From assembly GCA_019722365.1 (NCBI GenBank), contig JADFUC010002279.1, forward strand, positions 27,990-91,989: 64,000 nt of DNA. The letters are read 5' to 3'. The position numbers were made by a program, and so were the translations under genes. The notes under the pieces are model-generated. The model was not told the origin of the DNA. It did no database searches and was given only the letters and a program-made list of their open reading frames with translations. The first letter of the stretch is position 1. Each line of letters opens with the position of its first letter. Source of the DNA: Lithospermum erythrorhizon (lineage: Eukaryota > Streptophyta > Magnoliopsida > Boraginales > Boraginaceae). Shown in pieces: positions 10,372 through 21,306 of this stretch.

Positions 10372-12310
10372 ATTTCCACCAGTTAAAAGCGCATTTACTT
10401 GGTGAAGAGCATGGGATTACTATTTGTAGAAAGCAACAACGACTCGCGGCAATGCAAATTTGGAAGATGAATTTGAAAGAGAAATGATGCGGACTTGGGG
10501 AGGTTCCACTTTGGCTTGTGAAAGTGTAACAGAGTCTGCCTTAAAGAAAAAATGTCTTGTTTTTCACCTATCATGACATCATTTGGTATTCAAGCCAGAG
10601 ACCAATTGGATCAAGAAATTGCAAGAATGTTTTATACTGGAGGCTTGCCATTCAATCTTGCAAGAAATCCACATTAGCATAGGTCTTATCGGTTCTTTGC
10701 TATGACCAAAATTGATGGTTATGTACCTCTGGTTATAATAGCTCAGTTAACCTTATTGCGGCAAGAAAAAAACAATGTCAGTTATTAGGTGCCCGGCATG
10801 GAAAGAAAAGAAATTTGGCGATTGTGAGTGATGGTTGGAGAGCGTCTTACAAAGAAAGCCTTTGATTGGTACGCCAAGCTGCTTCTTGCCAGTAGTCTAC
10901 ACCGAGAAATTTTGTGAATTGTTTCGGCGAAGTGAAAGATAGATTTTTATTATTTGATTTGATGAAAGAAGTTATCAATGAAGTGGGACATCAAAAATAA
11001 TGCCGAAATAATTCTTACAATATCAGAGTGGCATTTGGAGAAGATGTAGAAATGCATTTCCCATCTATTGGACACCGTGTGTTGTTCGTCCCACTTAATG
11101 CTTGCTTTGAAAAATATTTGTGCGACAAAACATGTGGAAGGAATGTAAATATGAGAAGTGTAATTGGATAATCGGCGTTGTTCATGGGGATGCGCTCGCA
11201 ATAAAACATTTCATTATGAACGTAACATGAGGCTAGCGATTTTAGTAAGTTACTATATACTTAAGTACTTTGGTTGTTGATAACGTTTTGCCTTTATCAT
11301 TGTGATGCTTAAAGACTAAAGCTTATAAAAAAGGGTCTTCAAGCCATGGTTATAAGTGAGGAGTGGTCTACTTATAGAGAAGATGACATTGGGAAAGCAA
11401 ATTTTGTTAAAGAGAAGATTGTGAATGATGATTGGTGGGAAAAAGTGTCTTATATTATTGATTTCACAAAACCTATATATGATATGATTAGATTTTGTGA
11501 CACTGACAAGCCATGCCTTCACTTGGTATATGAGATGTGGGATTCTATGATCGAAAAGGTGAAGCTTGAGATATACAAGAAAGAAAATCGTTCATCGTCT
11601 GAATTTAGTATCTTCTATGATGTTGTTTATGGGATCTTAGTGGCTCGTTGGACGAAGAATAACACTCCTCTACATTGTCTAGCTCACTCTTTAAATCCAA
11701 GGTATATGATTTAATTATATGATTTATTTTTTATTTTTATTTCATTGCCACATATATATAACACGTTTTGTATGTTGTAGATTTTATAGTGATGAATGGC
11801 TAAATGAGGATTCCTCCAGACTTGGTCCCCATAGAGATGAGGAAATCTCACGTGAGAGAATGAAGTGTTTTCGAAGATTGTTTTCAAGTGATAATGATCA
11901 TAAGAAAGTTAGGGATGAATATGCATTATTTTCAATGAAGATGGGTACTTTTGAGGATTTAACAAGCATTTCAATGATGTCTGTTATGGAACCTAAGAGT
12001 TGGTGGGCTAACTTTGGTGCCCAAACTCCTCTCCTCTAAACTTTGGCTTTTAAGTTCTTCAGAACAGCGCAGTTCTCTTCTTGTGTAGGCGTAATTAGAT
12101 CTTTTTACTAAATTCGTTCATTTTCGGCTTAGAAGGAACGAAGTTGAATCAGTGGAGTGCTTAGATTTGGTTTAAATCACAAAAATCTCATTGTTTTATC
12201 GAGAATTAGATCCCGATGTGGTGAAAAGCCAAAATGTGAATGTTGGTGGAGATGAGTTTAATTCTATGGAAGATGTGGGATTCATGGAGTTTGCGGACCT
12301 CATTTAGATA
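10372..12310 (+). pseudogene. hAT transposase, main body (DUF659 and dimerisation domain)
   Basis: This continues the gene started at 1,980. In order: ARDQLDQEIARMFYTGGLPFN at about 10,592-10,655, typical of the DUF659 region; IVSDGW at about 10,820-10,838, with the family's catalytic-type Asp; and VNCFGEVKDRF-like text near 10,915-10,950. The long clean frame 11,346-11,714 contains WWEKVSYIIDFTKPIYDMIR and CLHLVYEMWDSMIEKVK. An AT-rich stretch at 11,715-11,780 may be a short intron (a gtatatga donor-like site near 11,700, ttgtag before 11,781). The last exon, 11,781-12,040, has DEWLNEDSSR and MEPKSWWANFGA, the hAT C-terminal dimerisation region, ending near 12,306 after frame changes. It would cut and move hAT elements in the nucleus. 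Confidence 0.87.
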
Positions 12311-12594
12311 GGCAGTTTTGAAAGTGATTCTTTCGTTGGTAACTTATTTTTGTTGCTTTAAGATATTAAAGTGTTTCATTTTGTTTTGTTGAGACTTATG
12401 TGTGACTATTTTATATTTTAATATATGGATATTTTTTTATTATATCTTTATTGACATATTCATGTCGTACCCGTATCCATAAATTTTTATTTAGGCGTTT
12501 CTAGTCGTTCCGCTTCGACTTAACGTCCCCGTGCCAGGCTTCGATTACTCTTGGCGCTAATCCATTCTGATTTGTAGTCTACATTAACAGCCGT
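12311..12594. other. hAT 3' non-coding region
   Basis: Follows the transposase stop. It is T-rich (12,330-12,450) and then has a pyrimidine/CG patch at 12,465-12,545 (gtacccgtatcc, cgttccgcttcg) that echoes in reverse the G-rich patch at 1,430-1,580. No coding potential is seen. Confidence 0.5.
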
Positions 12595-12955
12595 AGTCGG
12601 AGAAGATGGTGGTGAAGTAAGGGAGGCGGCGGTGGTGGTAGGTGGGGAGGGGGTGTTTATAATTTATTTACTTTTATTAATAACTTATAAAAAAATATTG
12701 ATTAAAATGATTTTTTTTTTGTTTTTGCTTTTTGATTATGAAAATACTAAATTATCCCTTGAAAAATGGAACATGGGGGAGGCACGTACGCCGAGAGTTT
12801 GTGAAGCCAACGGAAAAGTTGGCGGAAATGACCAAGTTGAAATTTTTTTGAAACATGGGTGATCGAATGGATCATTTGAAACATGTGTGTCGAATGATGA
12901 GCGTTTTTGAAAGCATGTATGATCGAATGGTAGTTAGCCCGTTTCAAATGCATGC
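12595..12955 (-). repeat. Right terminal inverted repeat of the hAT element
   Basis: Inverted copy of 900-1,225 (ccgtagtcggagaag, gggtgtttataattt, caacggaaaagttggcgg, gaccaagttgaaa). The outer part holds three imperfect copies of a unit of about 40 bp built on ttgaaacatg and gatcgaatgg (about 12,848, 12,873 and 12,905). It ends near 12,955, and no 8-bp target duplication could be identified. Confidence 0.75.
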
Positions 12956-13924
12956 ACATATTCGAATTTTCACCGCAGGAAACAAAAGAACAAAGCATAT
13001 TTTCTCTTTGTTTTAGTTGTAGATATCATGGAAATATTGCATATTTAATAAAAAAAAATGGACTTTGGGATGATAATGCAGTACCAGCCTTTTTATTTAT
13101 CAATTTTCTGCATAATGTAATGAATAATTAGTATGTTCTCAATTATTGGCAGAGTTTTGAGTGAGATGGAGGATTTGGGAATTTGAGAAAGAAGGCGGAG
13201 ATTTGAGATATTAAAATTAGGCTAATTTGAGGAGAGGAAATGAGTATTTTATTCTAATTAATTAATGGTTGATGAAAATGATAAAAATAACTCATTAAAC
13301 TGAGAGCTTGAAAATAAGCTTAGGTTCACAAGTCATATTAACATGTCCTTTAAACTATTCTATCACATTAGAGGTTTAAGAAATGTTTAACCATTACGAA
13401 GGATTCAGCTTAAATCATTGTGTCTAGTAGATTATCGAAAAACACGCCCAACTGCCTGAACCATGCATCTAACTGTTTAGATTTCACAGATGCAGGATTG
13501 TAATTTCTGAAATCAATATTAAACAAAAGAATCAGCGACACGCGTCTCATGCTAGCAGTTACATTCCTTTCTATTCATTGTAGAAGTCGGTTTCCATGTT
13601 TCTCACTATCTCAATTTACTTAAACTAGGTGGCATGTGTGTGTGCGTCTATGTCATTTCCGATTAAATATTTTATTTACTTGATATTTATTCATGAAAAA
13701 AATGGGTTGACACATTAATTTTTATCTTTCTCATAGGAAATGAGATTTTTGAAATATATTTGGTTATAGATTGATGCATATTTGATCTGAAAGTTCATTT
13801 TACACAGTAATGCGCATATATTTTTAAGTTTCTTTTTACAAAAGCATGCTTATAGATATAAAACTATAACTTTCTAGTGACAATGTGCAAGATTTTTGGT
13901 AACTACCTAAATCATGGGGCTTGA
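12956..13924. other. AT-rich intergenic sequence
   Basis: No recognisable gene, repeat or RNA. Composition is AT-rich, with A/T runs near 13,040-13,070 and 13,690-13,870. I see nothing else in it. It separates the hAT/Sirevirus block from the next copia element. Confidence 0.6.
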
Positions 13925-15230
13925 TTGTTGGGTTTCGATATTAAGAATAACGATTATAAATAAACTTGAGCAGAGGATTCTACGAATGATATAAAAATAT
14001 ATATACAAATGTAGCTTTCTTGAAGTTTTGCAGGAGGAATATATATGAGGAGGTATGAGTGACCAGCGTGAATTGTCTCTAAGAATACTGCGCTGACGTG
14101 AGCAGTATACATGGCAAAGAAACTCTTAGAGCTCCTTTAAAGATTAAGGCGAGGAAGAGATTGGTAGGCTGAGATTTTACCTCTTACCTCCACCCAGAGG
14201 GAAAAAGAGAGGGTTTTGCCTTCACTTTCTCAGATGAGAAGTGAAAATAATGAATGGCAGTTTGTCATCAAGTTAGATCACTTTATATATAGTTCTCGAA
14301 GCCTAAAATTTAGGTCAATCACGGTGAAGTGGGGCGAAAACTCTTCCGCTCTTTTCTTGCCGCTTTGGTTGGTATGACTCCATGAGGGGTGTTCTAGAAT
14401 CTTCCACTTGTGAATTCCATTTGACATGATCATTCGTGCTTTCGATTTCCCAGCGGTAAACTATGGTAAGATATGTGTCGTAAATACTCTTTGCACCCGT
14501 ACTTATCTTGGGTGTATGAGTGATGTGATCTCGGTCAAATGCGAGTTGGCAATAATCACCGTCAGTTCTCAAGAGACGAGAAATCTAAACCGTGATATCC
14601 GGTTATACGAATTTCATCTTGTATACAAGATGTATGGCTTCTGGCTTGTAGTATATCTGAGAACTGATCTTTTATAATCATAAATTATGGAAAGCGTTTG
14701 AAGCCGAGGGTCAAAGTACATTACTTACGTAAGTTGAAATTCGGATCACTCGGTCTAGGGCGCCATTTTAACATAAATTCTATGAGAAACTTCTTGAGAA
14801 GCAGATATCTGATCTTCTAAATTCTCATGGTGGTCATTGATCGATATCGCAGTCCAAAACCGTTTTAAGCAAATATGCCTATGTATTGACTAGGTAGTCA
14901 TTCTTCCTTCGATCCAAGAAACTTGATCGGACAATCATATATTAATTAATGGTGTTACATTCAATAGTCAACACCGATTAGGGGACCTGATATCGTTGTC
15001 TTACAGGCTTGGAAGAGCAGGTTTTGCTTGTTGGAGTCACTTAGCTCGAGAACCTCTATAAAACTTTATATTGCAAATGAAATAATTTACATTACTCATA
15101 AGTAATAATTATACACGTATATATATATATATATATATATGATCATAGGTCAAAACAATGATATATTTTATTGAATTTTGGAAGCTTAAAATTCCAAGTA
15201 TTGCTTCTGATAAATCATGAAGGCATATAT
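13925..15230 (-). repeat. Probable 3' LTR of the minus-strand copia element
   Basis: The minus-strand copia pol ends near 15,250. The following about 1.3 kb (read towards lower coordinates) is non-coding and ends with a TG..CA-like border, reading AAACCCAACA near 13,928-13,937 in reverse complement. It contains the (AT)n tract at 15,114-15,140 and a purine/pyrimidine leader-like stretch at 14,190-14,270. No second copy of this LTR was found in the window, so the borders are inferred from position. Confidence 0.5.
15114..15140. repeat. (AT)n microsatellite
   Basis: About 13 dinucleotide units of at/ta. It is a useful anchor: the flanking block atgatcataggtcaaaacaa is mirrored at about 45,185-45,205 in the right arm, where the AT run itself is corrupted to tatgtatgtatataatg. 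Confidence 0.9.
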
Positions 15231-15244
15231 AAAGAAACCTAGGC

Positions 15245-15860
15245 TCACGTTATGACTAAGACCCGCATGGCGTGTCCTTGGGATCGATGCTTATGCATGT
15301 GCTTATCGTACTTTGCTTTGGAGTCAGTGGTTTAGTTAAGGGGAGGCTCTTCACGATATCATCGATTAGGAACCTTACATATTCTAAGATGCTATACATC
15401 GGTTATCTCGTGAATAAGATGATCTTTCTATAAGTACATGTTTGGATACGTGATTTGATCTTGGTTCGCTTAGGCGACTATTGCTCGATGTTGTCCTGAT
15501 ATAACTCGGCTGGACATGATATTGGGGTACTACTCGAGAGTTCACTTAAATTTCTTGATCCGATTAAGCTTCGCCCCGCGGCTTTAACAGGTACATTTGT
15601 TGGATTTAGGCTACGATTACTGCTGCTCACTACTTGCCCGAGCGTTGCTTGTTAATTTAGGTAGAATACATAACTTGAGATGAATATAAATCTCATTGGT
15701 TTGGTGGCATCGGTGTAACCCTCATCAATAACTTTCATTATCCCATTTTGCGGTCTAGTGATTTTCACGGGACATGATTGGCTTGGCGGCTTGTTACACT
15801 CGAAGCATGCGATGCGATGCGGGCGTGTACATAACATGACATACATGATGGATCACATGG
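15245..15860 (-). pseudogene. pol: Copia element 2: RNase H and pol C-terminus
   Basis: Minus-strand fragments appear in copia order. YVMLCTRPHRIA near 15,845-15,800 corresponds to the conserved MY.MLCTRPDIA block. GYTDATKPMRF.. and SSYVFYLN near 15,720-15,655 correspond to the GYTDA..SGYVF.LN RNase H start. PPLTKPLTPKQ near 15,345-15,310 corresponds to the ADPLTKPL end block. The intervening catalytic Glu region is not readable. Frames shift between all blocks. Confidence 0.78.
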
Positions 15861-16760
15861 GCGTGCCTAGGACACCATCCATCTTTCTTGAAGCCCCTCA
15901 TTTGTCGGACAATGAGCTGGCGTGTGCATCTCATAGGGAGTTCCTTCCTTGGAGTATTCATCTTAATTATTTTCCTTGCTTTATCGATAGCAGTATTTTG
16001 GCTCAATCCAGTGCTTCTAGATGGAATCTCTATGGGAATTTAATTTCATGAATATGATGAGCTTCTCTATGTCTTTCATAGAAACACCTCATGTAGCGAA
16101 AGCAGTTAGGTATGTAAGTTTTCTATGATCGGTATGTAAATGCACATGCATGTTATAAATGTAATACATTAACCTTCTTTGTATACACCCAAGAATCTTC
16201 TTCATTCTTAATGAAACCCGAGCTCTTTAATTGACTTCATTAAAATGAATATTCCAAGCTTATTAATCTTGCTTAAGTCCATAAATGGATAACATGGCTT
16301 GCATGCCTTAACTAGGTCACAGGACATACGAATCTGAAGATTTGTCTCGCTTGAACAACTACTTGAATTCCCGTTAAAGGAATCCGGTCTTTACATCCAT
16401 CTTCCAAATCTCATAATCATAATAGGCGGTGTTGTAAGATAATCCGGAATAGGTAAAACTGCTCAAATAGGAAAGGTTTCATGTCAATTCTTAATTTGTT
16501 TGAAACGCTTTGAATTTCTGAAATTACAGCCTTATAGACTGCTCATTTCCATCTTTATCGGTTTGCGTTTAAATACCCATTTGCACTCATTAGGTACAGC
16601 ACGCCGGGTTGATTCATCGATGTCAAACATTATTTTGGTACATTAAATGTATCTCGGATTTGTGGCTATAAGTCATTAAACCGAACTTGCTGCTCTGTGG
16701 GTTCATATGAAGAGAGGGCTCGCCACTTTCAATTAAGAAATATTCCCCATTACCACCTAT
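15861..16760 (-). pseudogene. pol: Copia element 2: reverse transcriptase
   Basis: Minus-strand reading gives NECKWVFKRKPIK.. at about 16,590-16,555, the conserved ECKW.FKRK start of copia reverse transcriptase. FIKNEEDSWVYTKK at about 16,215-16,175 is the late-palm FIKNEEDPCVYKK block that precedes YVDD. The YVDD box and intermediate blocks are scrambled. The integrase lies upstream on the same strand (17,740-16,880), giving the expected INT-RT-RNase H order. Best read as a Tork/Angela-like copia element, but lineage is uncertain. Confidence 0.78.
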
Positions 16761-16799
16761 CGGGTTCTTGAGGAGTTACATCCAGGCCTCCCCAGGGTA

Positions 16800-17780
16800 G
16801 TGTGAGTGCCGATTTGGCTCGATCACGGTTTCAGGTGGATGAAGTTGAACTTTTCTGCATATGGAGGGGGCTCGCCTCTGAGGTGAATCGATCCGTTCTC
16901 AGCGTTGACTTCCTCGTTATCTTGAACAACTTCAGGGCTAAGCAACTACATATCTCTTGGCTAGAGTATTCTTCTCAAGAAAATTCCCATTTAAATACTT
17001 GATGAAAATATTACTTTCATACTTGATAGAAGTAATACCCTTTGGTTTCTTTAGAATAACCAATGAAATAACATTTTCTGAATTTGGGTCCAAGCTTATG
17101 CGTGGTCAATTTCTTGACATAGGCTTCGCTACTCCAAATCATCGTATGACCCAATCTTGGGATGGTTCCCAAACCACACATCACATGTAAAAGTCTTACT
17201 TAAACTAATTTAGTTGGACATTTATTTAGTGTACATAGCGGGTTTGTAAAAGCATATCCCAAAAATTGACATTGGTAGTAGTTCGGATGTCTGCATCATG
17301 GATCAAGACCATATCCAATAAAGTTCGATTTCTCCTTTCGACAACTCCGTTATGTTGAGGTGTTCGAGCGGGGAGTGATTTGTGATCTGATACCCTTTCC
17401 TACCACAACATATTGCTTTAAATACTTGACTTAGAAGTATTCTCCTTCTGTAAGACCGAAGCTTGCACTTAATCGTTTTATTGAGGTTGGTTCTCGACTC
17501 CTTTCTAAAACTCTTTGAACTTTTCCAAAAGCTTCGTTCTTATACTTTATTAGAATATGTTGCAGCATCTATTATACTCGTGGTGAAAGTGATGAAGTAT
17601 AGTCGCCTCCTCACAGCGGGAGTATTCGTTTAGTCACATGCGGCTAGAGTATGTATGATGCCCCATATTTGTTGCCCTACCCGCTCGTATCGGTGAAAGG
17701 GAGTGATTTGGTCATCTTTCTAGAAAGCATGATTCGCGTGTTAGAAATACGTGCATATTGATTTCTTTAATTATGCCATT
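16800..17780 (-). pseudogene. pol: Copia element 2: integrase
   Basis: In reverse complement, GKMTKSPF near 17,720-17,690 is the usual start of the integrase segment. A YFITF-like trace follows. KFKEFRKE-ENQLNKTIKC near 17,525-17,470 and LNITELSKGEIEL near 17,365-17,320 correspond to the PQHNGV.ERRNRTL block with the catalytic Glu (the second reading is out of frame). VILKKPKGITSIKYES near 17,070-17,020 corresponds to the GY.KETKGYYFY motif that follows integrase. Its 5' end is abruptly replaced at about 17,785 by LTR-like sequence on the other strand, so a second element probably inserted in the gag-integrase junction. Confidence 0.8.
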
Positions 17781-17784
17781 CTGA

Positions 17785-18655
17785 CGATTGTTGTAGCAAT
17801 TCATTTACTAGTTTTTAGGTAAATGAGATTACTTAAACTAAGTGTTGATATTAGTAATTTATAGAATTACTAAATAGCACTCATGATAATATTCGAGGTT
17901 GTATGCGATTCTTTAGATACCAAATGCGTGATCGTTATAATAATACTAATTGTCAATTATATGACTAATATTATCGAGCTCAAAAGATCGCGCCTGTAGA
18001 GTGGCGTTAGAATCTTATTTCATGTATGAAATTAAATCGTGATTGCTAAATTGGGGAATTAAAAATACTAGATATTGATGAGAGAGTTTCATTGATAATG
18101 TAAAATACAAATTGGGCAGAAACCAAATCAATTAACTTGCTGATTCAATTGTGATTTAACAGAGAAAGCGTTAGTGCACTTTGTTGATTCTTTACTCGTT
18201 AGCATTCGTTTTAGTTAGCAGTTTTTAACGGGTAGGTTTCGTTGGTTAGTCGAGCCATTCCGGGTTAAATAAAGGAAGAAGCTATAAGATATTTAGAAAA
18301 TAAAAACCTTAGATTTTCATCTTCCTCCTTTCCCAAGCGCGCCCTACCACTTATTCCTTAATTGAGTCAAAGTTTTTTACTCGAATTTGTTCTCTGATGA
18401 TCTTGTGATTAGCGAGTCGATCGGCGTGGATCGAATTGCTCTGTGGACAAATTGGAGGCATACACCTTTGTGATGCTAAAAGCTAAGTAATCCAACGGAG
18501 GCTTCGTGAGATAATAGTTGGTAAATTCATTGTAATCTTTGGTTATACGTATATGTATATATGTATTTTATATTGTAATTCGTTTATATACATTTATTCG
18601 ATCTTGGTTGCATTTGTTTATGTTTTTAAATATGAACAAGTTGCATATTTTTCCA
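17785..18655 (+). repeat. Copia LTR on the plus strand (5' or solo type)
   Basis: This has the layout of a plant copia LTR followed by a primer site. It opens tgttgtagcaattc; the middle is AT-rich; a possible promoter/transcription zone is near 18,265-18,360 (aaataaaggaagaagctata, then cttcctcctttcc). It ends cattttttccaaca-like (ttttccaac at 18,648-18,656) immediately before gtggcatcatg. No matching second LTR was found in the window, so it is either a solo LTR with adjacent leader or part of an element whose other end has been lost. Confidence 0.5.
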
Positions 18656-18672
18656 ACAGTGGCATCATGTGC
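18656..18672 (+). promoter_or_regulatory. tRNA-Met primer binding site-like sequence
   Basis: cagtggcatcatgtgca directly after the ttttccaa LTR border. The usual copia context is ccaacagTGGTATCAGAGC; here the core is TGGCATCATGTGC, matching 9 of 13 positions. It fixes plus-strand orientation for the LTR at 17,785-18,655. Confidence 0.5.
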
Positions 18673-19300
18673 ATGTTTAAATTGTATATTTTTTATTACA
18701 TTTTATAAAATTTGTTGTATGAACATGTTTATACGATTTTCATGTATATATATTCTTGTCGTGAATATATGTTATGAAAAATTAATCCATGGACTATATG
18801 TTATAAATGTTTTTTGTTGGATTTTAGGCATTTAAAGTGCATAAAAATTCCACCAATTTGTTTTTGAACTCACAGAAGGGGCAGAATTAAATGCCGAAAA
18901 ATTCATAGTTTTTTGGATAGTGTAAGTGTCAAGGAAAACATTTTTTACTAAATTCCAATTAGAAGAAAATGTCAACCAAATTGTATTGGAATAGTGGGTT
19001 GGTGATTGAATTGAGTTTAAAACCTTCCAATCGAGTTTTTTCCCCAAGCGATTAAATTGAATCAGCGAAAATTAGGAAGGTGAAATGGAGGCGCGGCCTT
19101 TGGAGCCTGCAGGGGCGCATCCGTCGCTAAATGGGGCGGTCCTCGGATTACAAACCTAATTCATTTTTTAAAATGTTAATTCGGTTTTTGTAAATTGTTA
19201 ATAATTTTATTATTATGATAATTGTAATTATCAATTTTGGTGATAATAATTTAATTCAGTACATGAAACATCTTGAATGCGACGTGCTTGTTTTTCTTGA
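18673..19300 (+). other. Copia leader-like sequence
   Basis: Downstream of the primer site comes AT-rich sequence with a short GC-rich patch at 19,085-19,155 (ggcgcggcc, gcaggggcgcatcc) and then an AT-rich run. The same GC-patch then AT-run arrangement occurs at 29,300-29,700 (minus strand) and 30,720-31,090, and is common between the primer site and gag in plant copia elements. No gag frame follows. Confidence 0.35.
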
Positions 19301-20204
19301 AGAATGGAAAGGTTGCGGTCACACGACCTCGAGATGAACTTTCTTCCGATGCGACCAATCGTTCTGTGATGCTTCGTACCTCCTTGTAAGTGCGAGGAGG
19401 TCCGTGCCTGGGAGGGCCCATCTTTGTCGTGGTGGTTTCGTGCCGTCTTTGGCGGGAGCCTGCGAAGTGATAGAAGGAGCCTTTCTCGGGATTGATTAGC
19501 GGCCGGCGTTCCTCGATAAGCTCAGGGATTTTCAGTACTTGGGTGATGTTTTCGCCTTTTCTTTGCTAGCGCGTCATCCCGCGTATATCTCCGTATTCAC
19601 TCCCGATACGTTTCTTTGATGATATTGTACCATTCTTTTGGTAAGTAGCTCTTTGCGTTTACAACCCGAGAAACGACATCACGCTTCCCGGCGGCGTAGC
19701 GTACCACGTATTTCCGTCGACGAGCCTCCTTTAAACAAAATAGAGGATAGCCAATCCTTTGGGCGAAACTGGTTGAGGATTTGGTGAAGTCGGTACACAT
19801 TCTCATTTGTTATTGGACTTTGTTTACCGGCCACATTTGATATCCATTAGGAGCTGCGGAGAACCACTTGTCGCTGTGGACTTTATAAACTCTCCCAGCT
19901 TCCTTTCGTAAAAGGCAGAGTTAACTTTTCGTCTAAAAAGTTCTCTTATTTTAGCGGAGATTGGCACGAGAAAGATAGATTTTGTAGAAGGCGTGAAGAA
20001 GGGCGATATTCGATTCATGCTGGTATGTCTTCGGGGCTCGGATAAGAGACCTCGAGAATTCTAGAACCCGAGGTATTATTTCTTTCGTGGTGTTGTGGCG
20101 ATAACTTCATCTAAGCTTTGAAACTTCATTGCATCGTCTCCTTCACAGAAACGAGAATGAGATCGACTCGCAGAGTGGGGGCTCGGGCCGTTAAGTGTGA
20201 TGTG
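19301..20204. other. Unassigned 0.9 kb, possible coding remnant on the minus strand
   Basis: I could not identify this stretch. Minus-strand open frames at 19,597-19,806 (rich in K/R, including VVNAKSYLPKEWYNIIKE) and 19,824-20,018 have a more protein-like composition than their surroundings. I match them to no family. Position suggests either displaced gag of a minus-strand copia element or the missing 5' half of the gypsy 5' LTR. The sequence does not resemble the corresponding part of the 3' LTR (26,005-27,440). Confidence 0.3.
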
Positions 20205-21306
20205 TTTGCCTCGTTGCGAGTGTGATGTATAGCTTATGTAGACGGGCATAAAGTTTCTCCACAGGTTGGGGTTGATTATATCTTGGCGTTAGTTGTAGGA
20301 ATCAGTTTTCGTTGAGTTGATTGGAGTTGTTTAGTGTAAATTTGAGTGTGCAGCGTTCTTTGGTAAGTTGAGAGTTGAATGGTCTAGTTGTTGGTCGTGA
20401 GGTTTTATATTGTTGGTTGATAGAGTGAGTTGTGGATTAGATTGGGTATTGTTGTCCTTTGTTTGCCAGGATAAGCGTGATCTTGATATTGGTTGTCTTT
20501 TATTAGGGTAATGCGTGTTAGTTAGATTAGGCCTATGAATAATGACCATAGTAATGACGGTATTGGTATAATCTTATGATGCGAAGCATGATAGCAATTC
20601 ACTAATGATATACTCTTTTATTTATGGCCTTGAATAATTATTGTATCTGCGTAAATGCCCGTATCTTATGCAAAATTAATGATTTTATAGTACACTACTC
20701 GTAGGAGTGAGTTAATTTTTCCTCTTAAGACACGTACTAAGCTAGAACTGCCTTTTTTTTGTCATTTATGGGCGGCATTTTCATTTGTGCCAGGTTGACA
20801 GGTGGTGTTGTAGCATTTTTCGAGCTTGTTCGAGTGATCATGCCTTAGAGCCTAGGTGAGAGACGGGTGGCAGTAGATCTCCCTTGATCTCGTTGTTTTG
20901 GATTGTATTCGATTCGTGCGTATTGTTGTATTTTTGGGATTTGGAATGGTTGTTGTAGATATTTGTACATGATGTTTGTTGTATGTTGTTGTGAGGTGTG
21001 TGGTTAGGAAATACCACGATGGATTATTTTTCTTTAAGCTGCTGTCATTGAGAATATCGAATGGCCTAGTGGTTAGGAGGCGCTTCCCACGTTATTTAGA
21101 GGTCTGGGTTCGATTCTCGTTGTAAGGGCGGTGGGTGGAGTTTTTCTAAAAAGAAAAAGCGCTCTTGTCCGTTGTATATTGTTTTTATGGGTTTATTTGA
21201 GGGCAATTAGGTTTGTTAATTGGAGTCATCCGTGACGTGGTGACTATGGTGTGTCGAGTTTGAGCGATTACAACCTCGGGCGGCCGACTGCAGGGGTGGG
21301 TCGTTC
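20205..21306 (+). repeat. 5' LTR of the gypsy element, 5' half missing
   Basis: Direct repeat of about 27,442-28,386. Shared blocks include aatcagttttcgttga/aatcagttttagttag, aattaatgattttata, cctcttaagacacgta, taccacgatggattatt, gcgctcttgtccgttgtata and cctcgggcg. Similarity starts abruptly at about 20,205, so roughly 1.4 kb present at the start of the 3' LTR is absent. It is lengthened by the about 118-bp SINE. Confidence 0.85.
21040..21158 (+). mobile_element. tRNA-derived SINE
   Basis: A 118-bp insertion absent from the otherwise parallel 3' LTR (there, ttttcttaagcgctcttg is continuous). It contains RNA polymerase III promoter boxes: A box TGGCCTAGTGGTTAGG at 21,062-21,077 and B box GGTTCGATTCTC at 21,107-21,118, 29 bases apart as in plant tRNA-derived SINEs. 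It ends with a T-rich then A-rich tail (tttttctaaaaagaaaaag). The host sites ttaagc/aaaagc may be a short target duplication. Non-coding; it would depend on LINE enzymes to move. Confidence 0.85.

Noticed and set aside
21062..21118. A tRNA gene
   Set aside because: A and B boxes are present, but there is no cloverleaf with paired acceptor ends. It is an insertion unique to one LTR with a T/A tail, so a SINE fits better.
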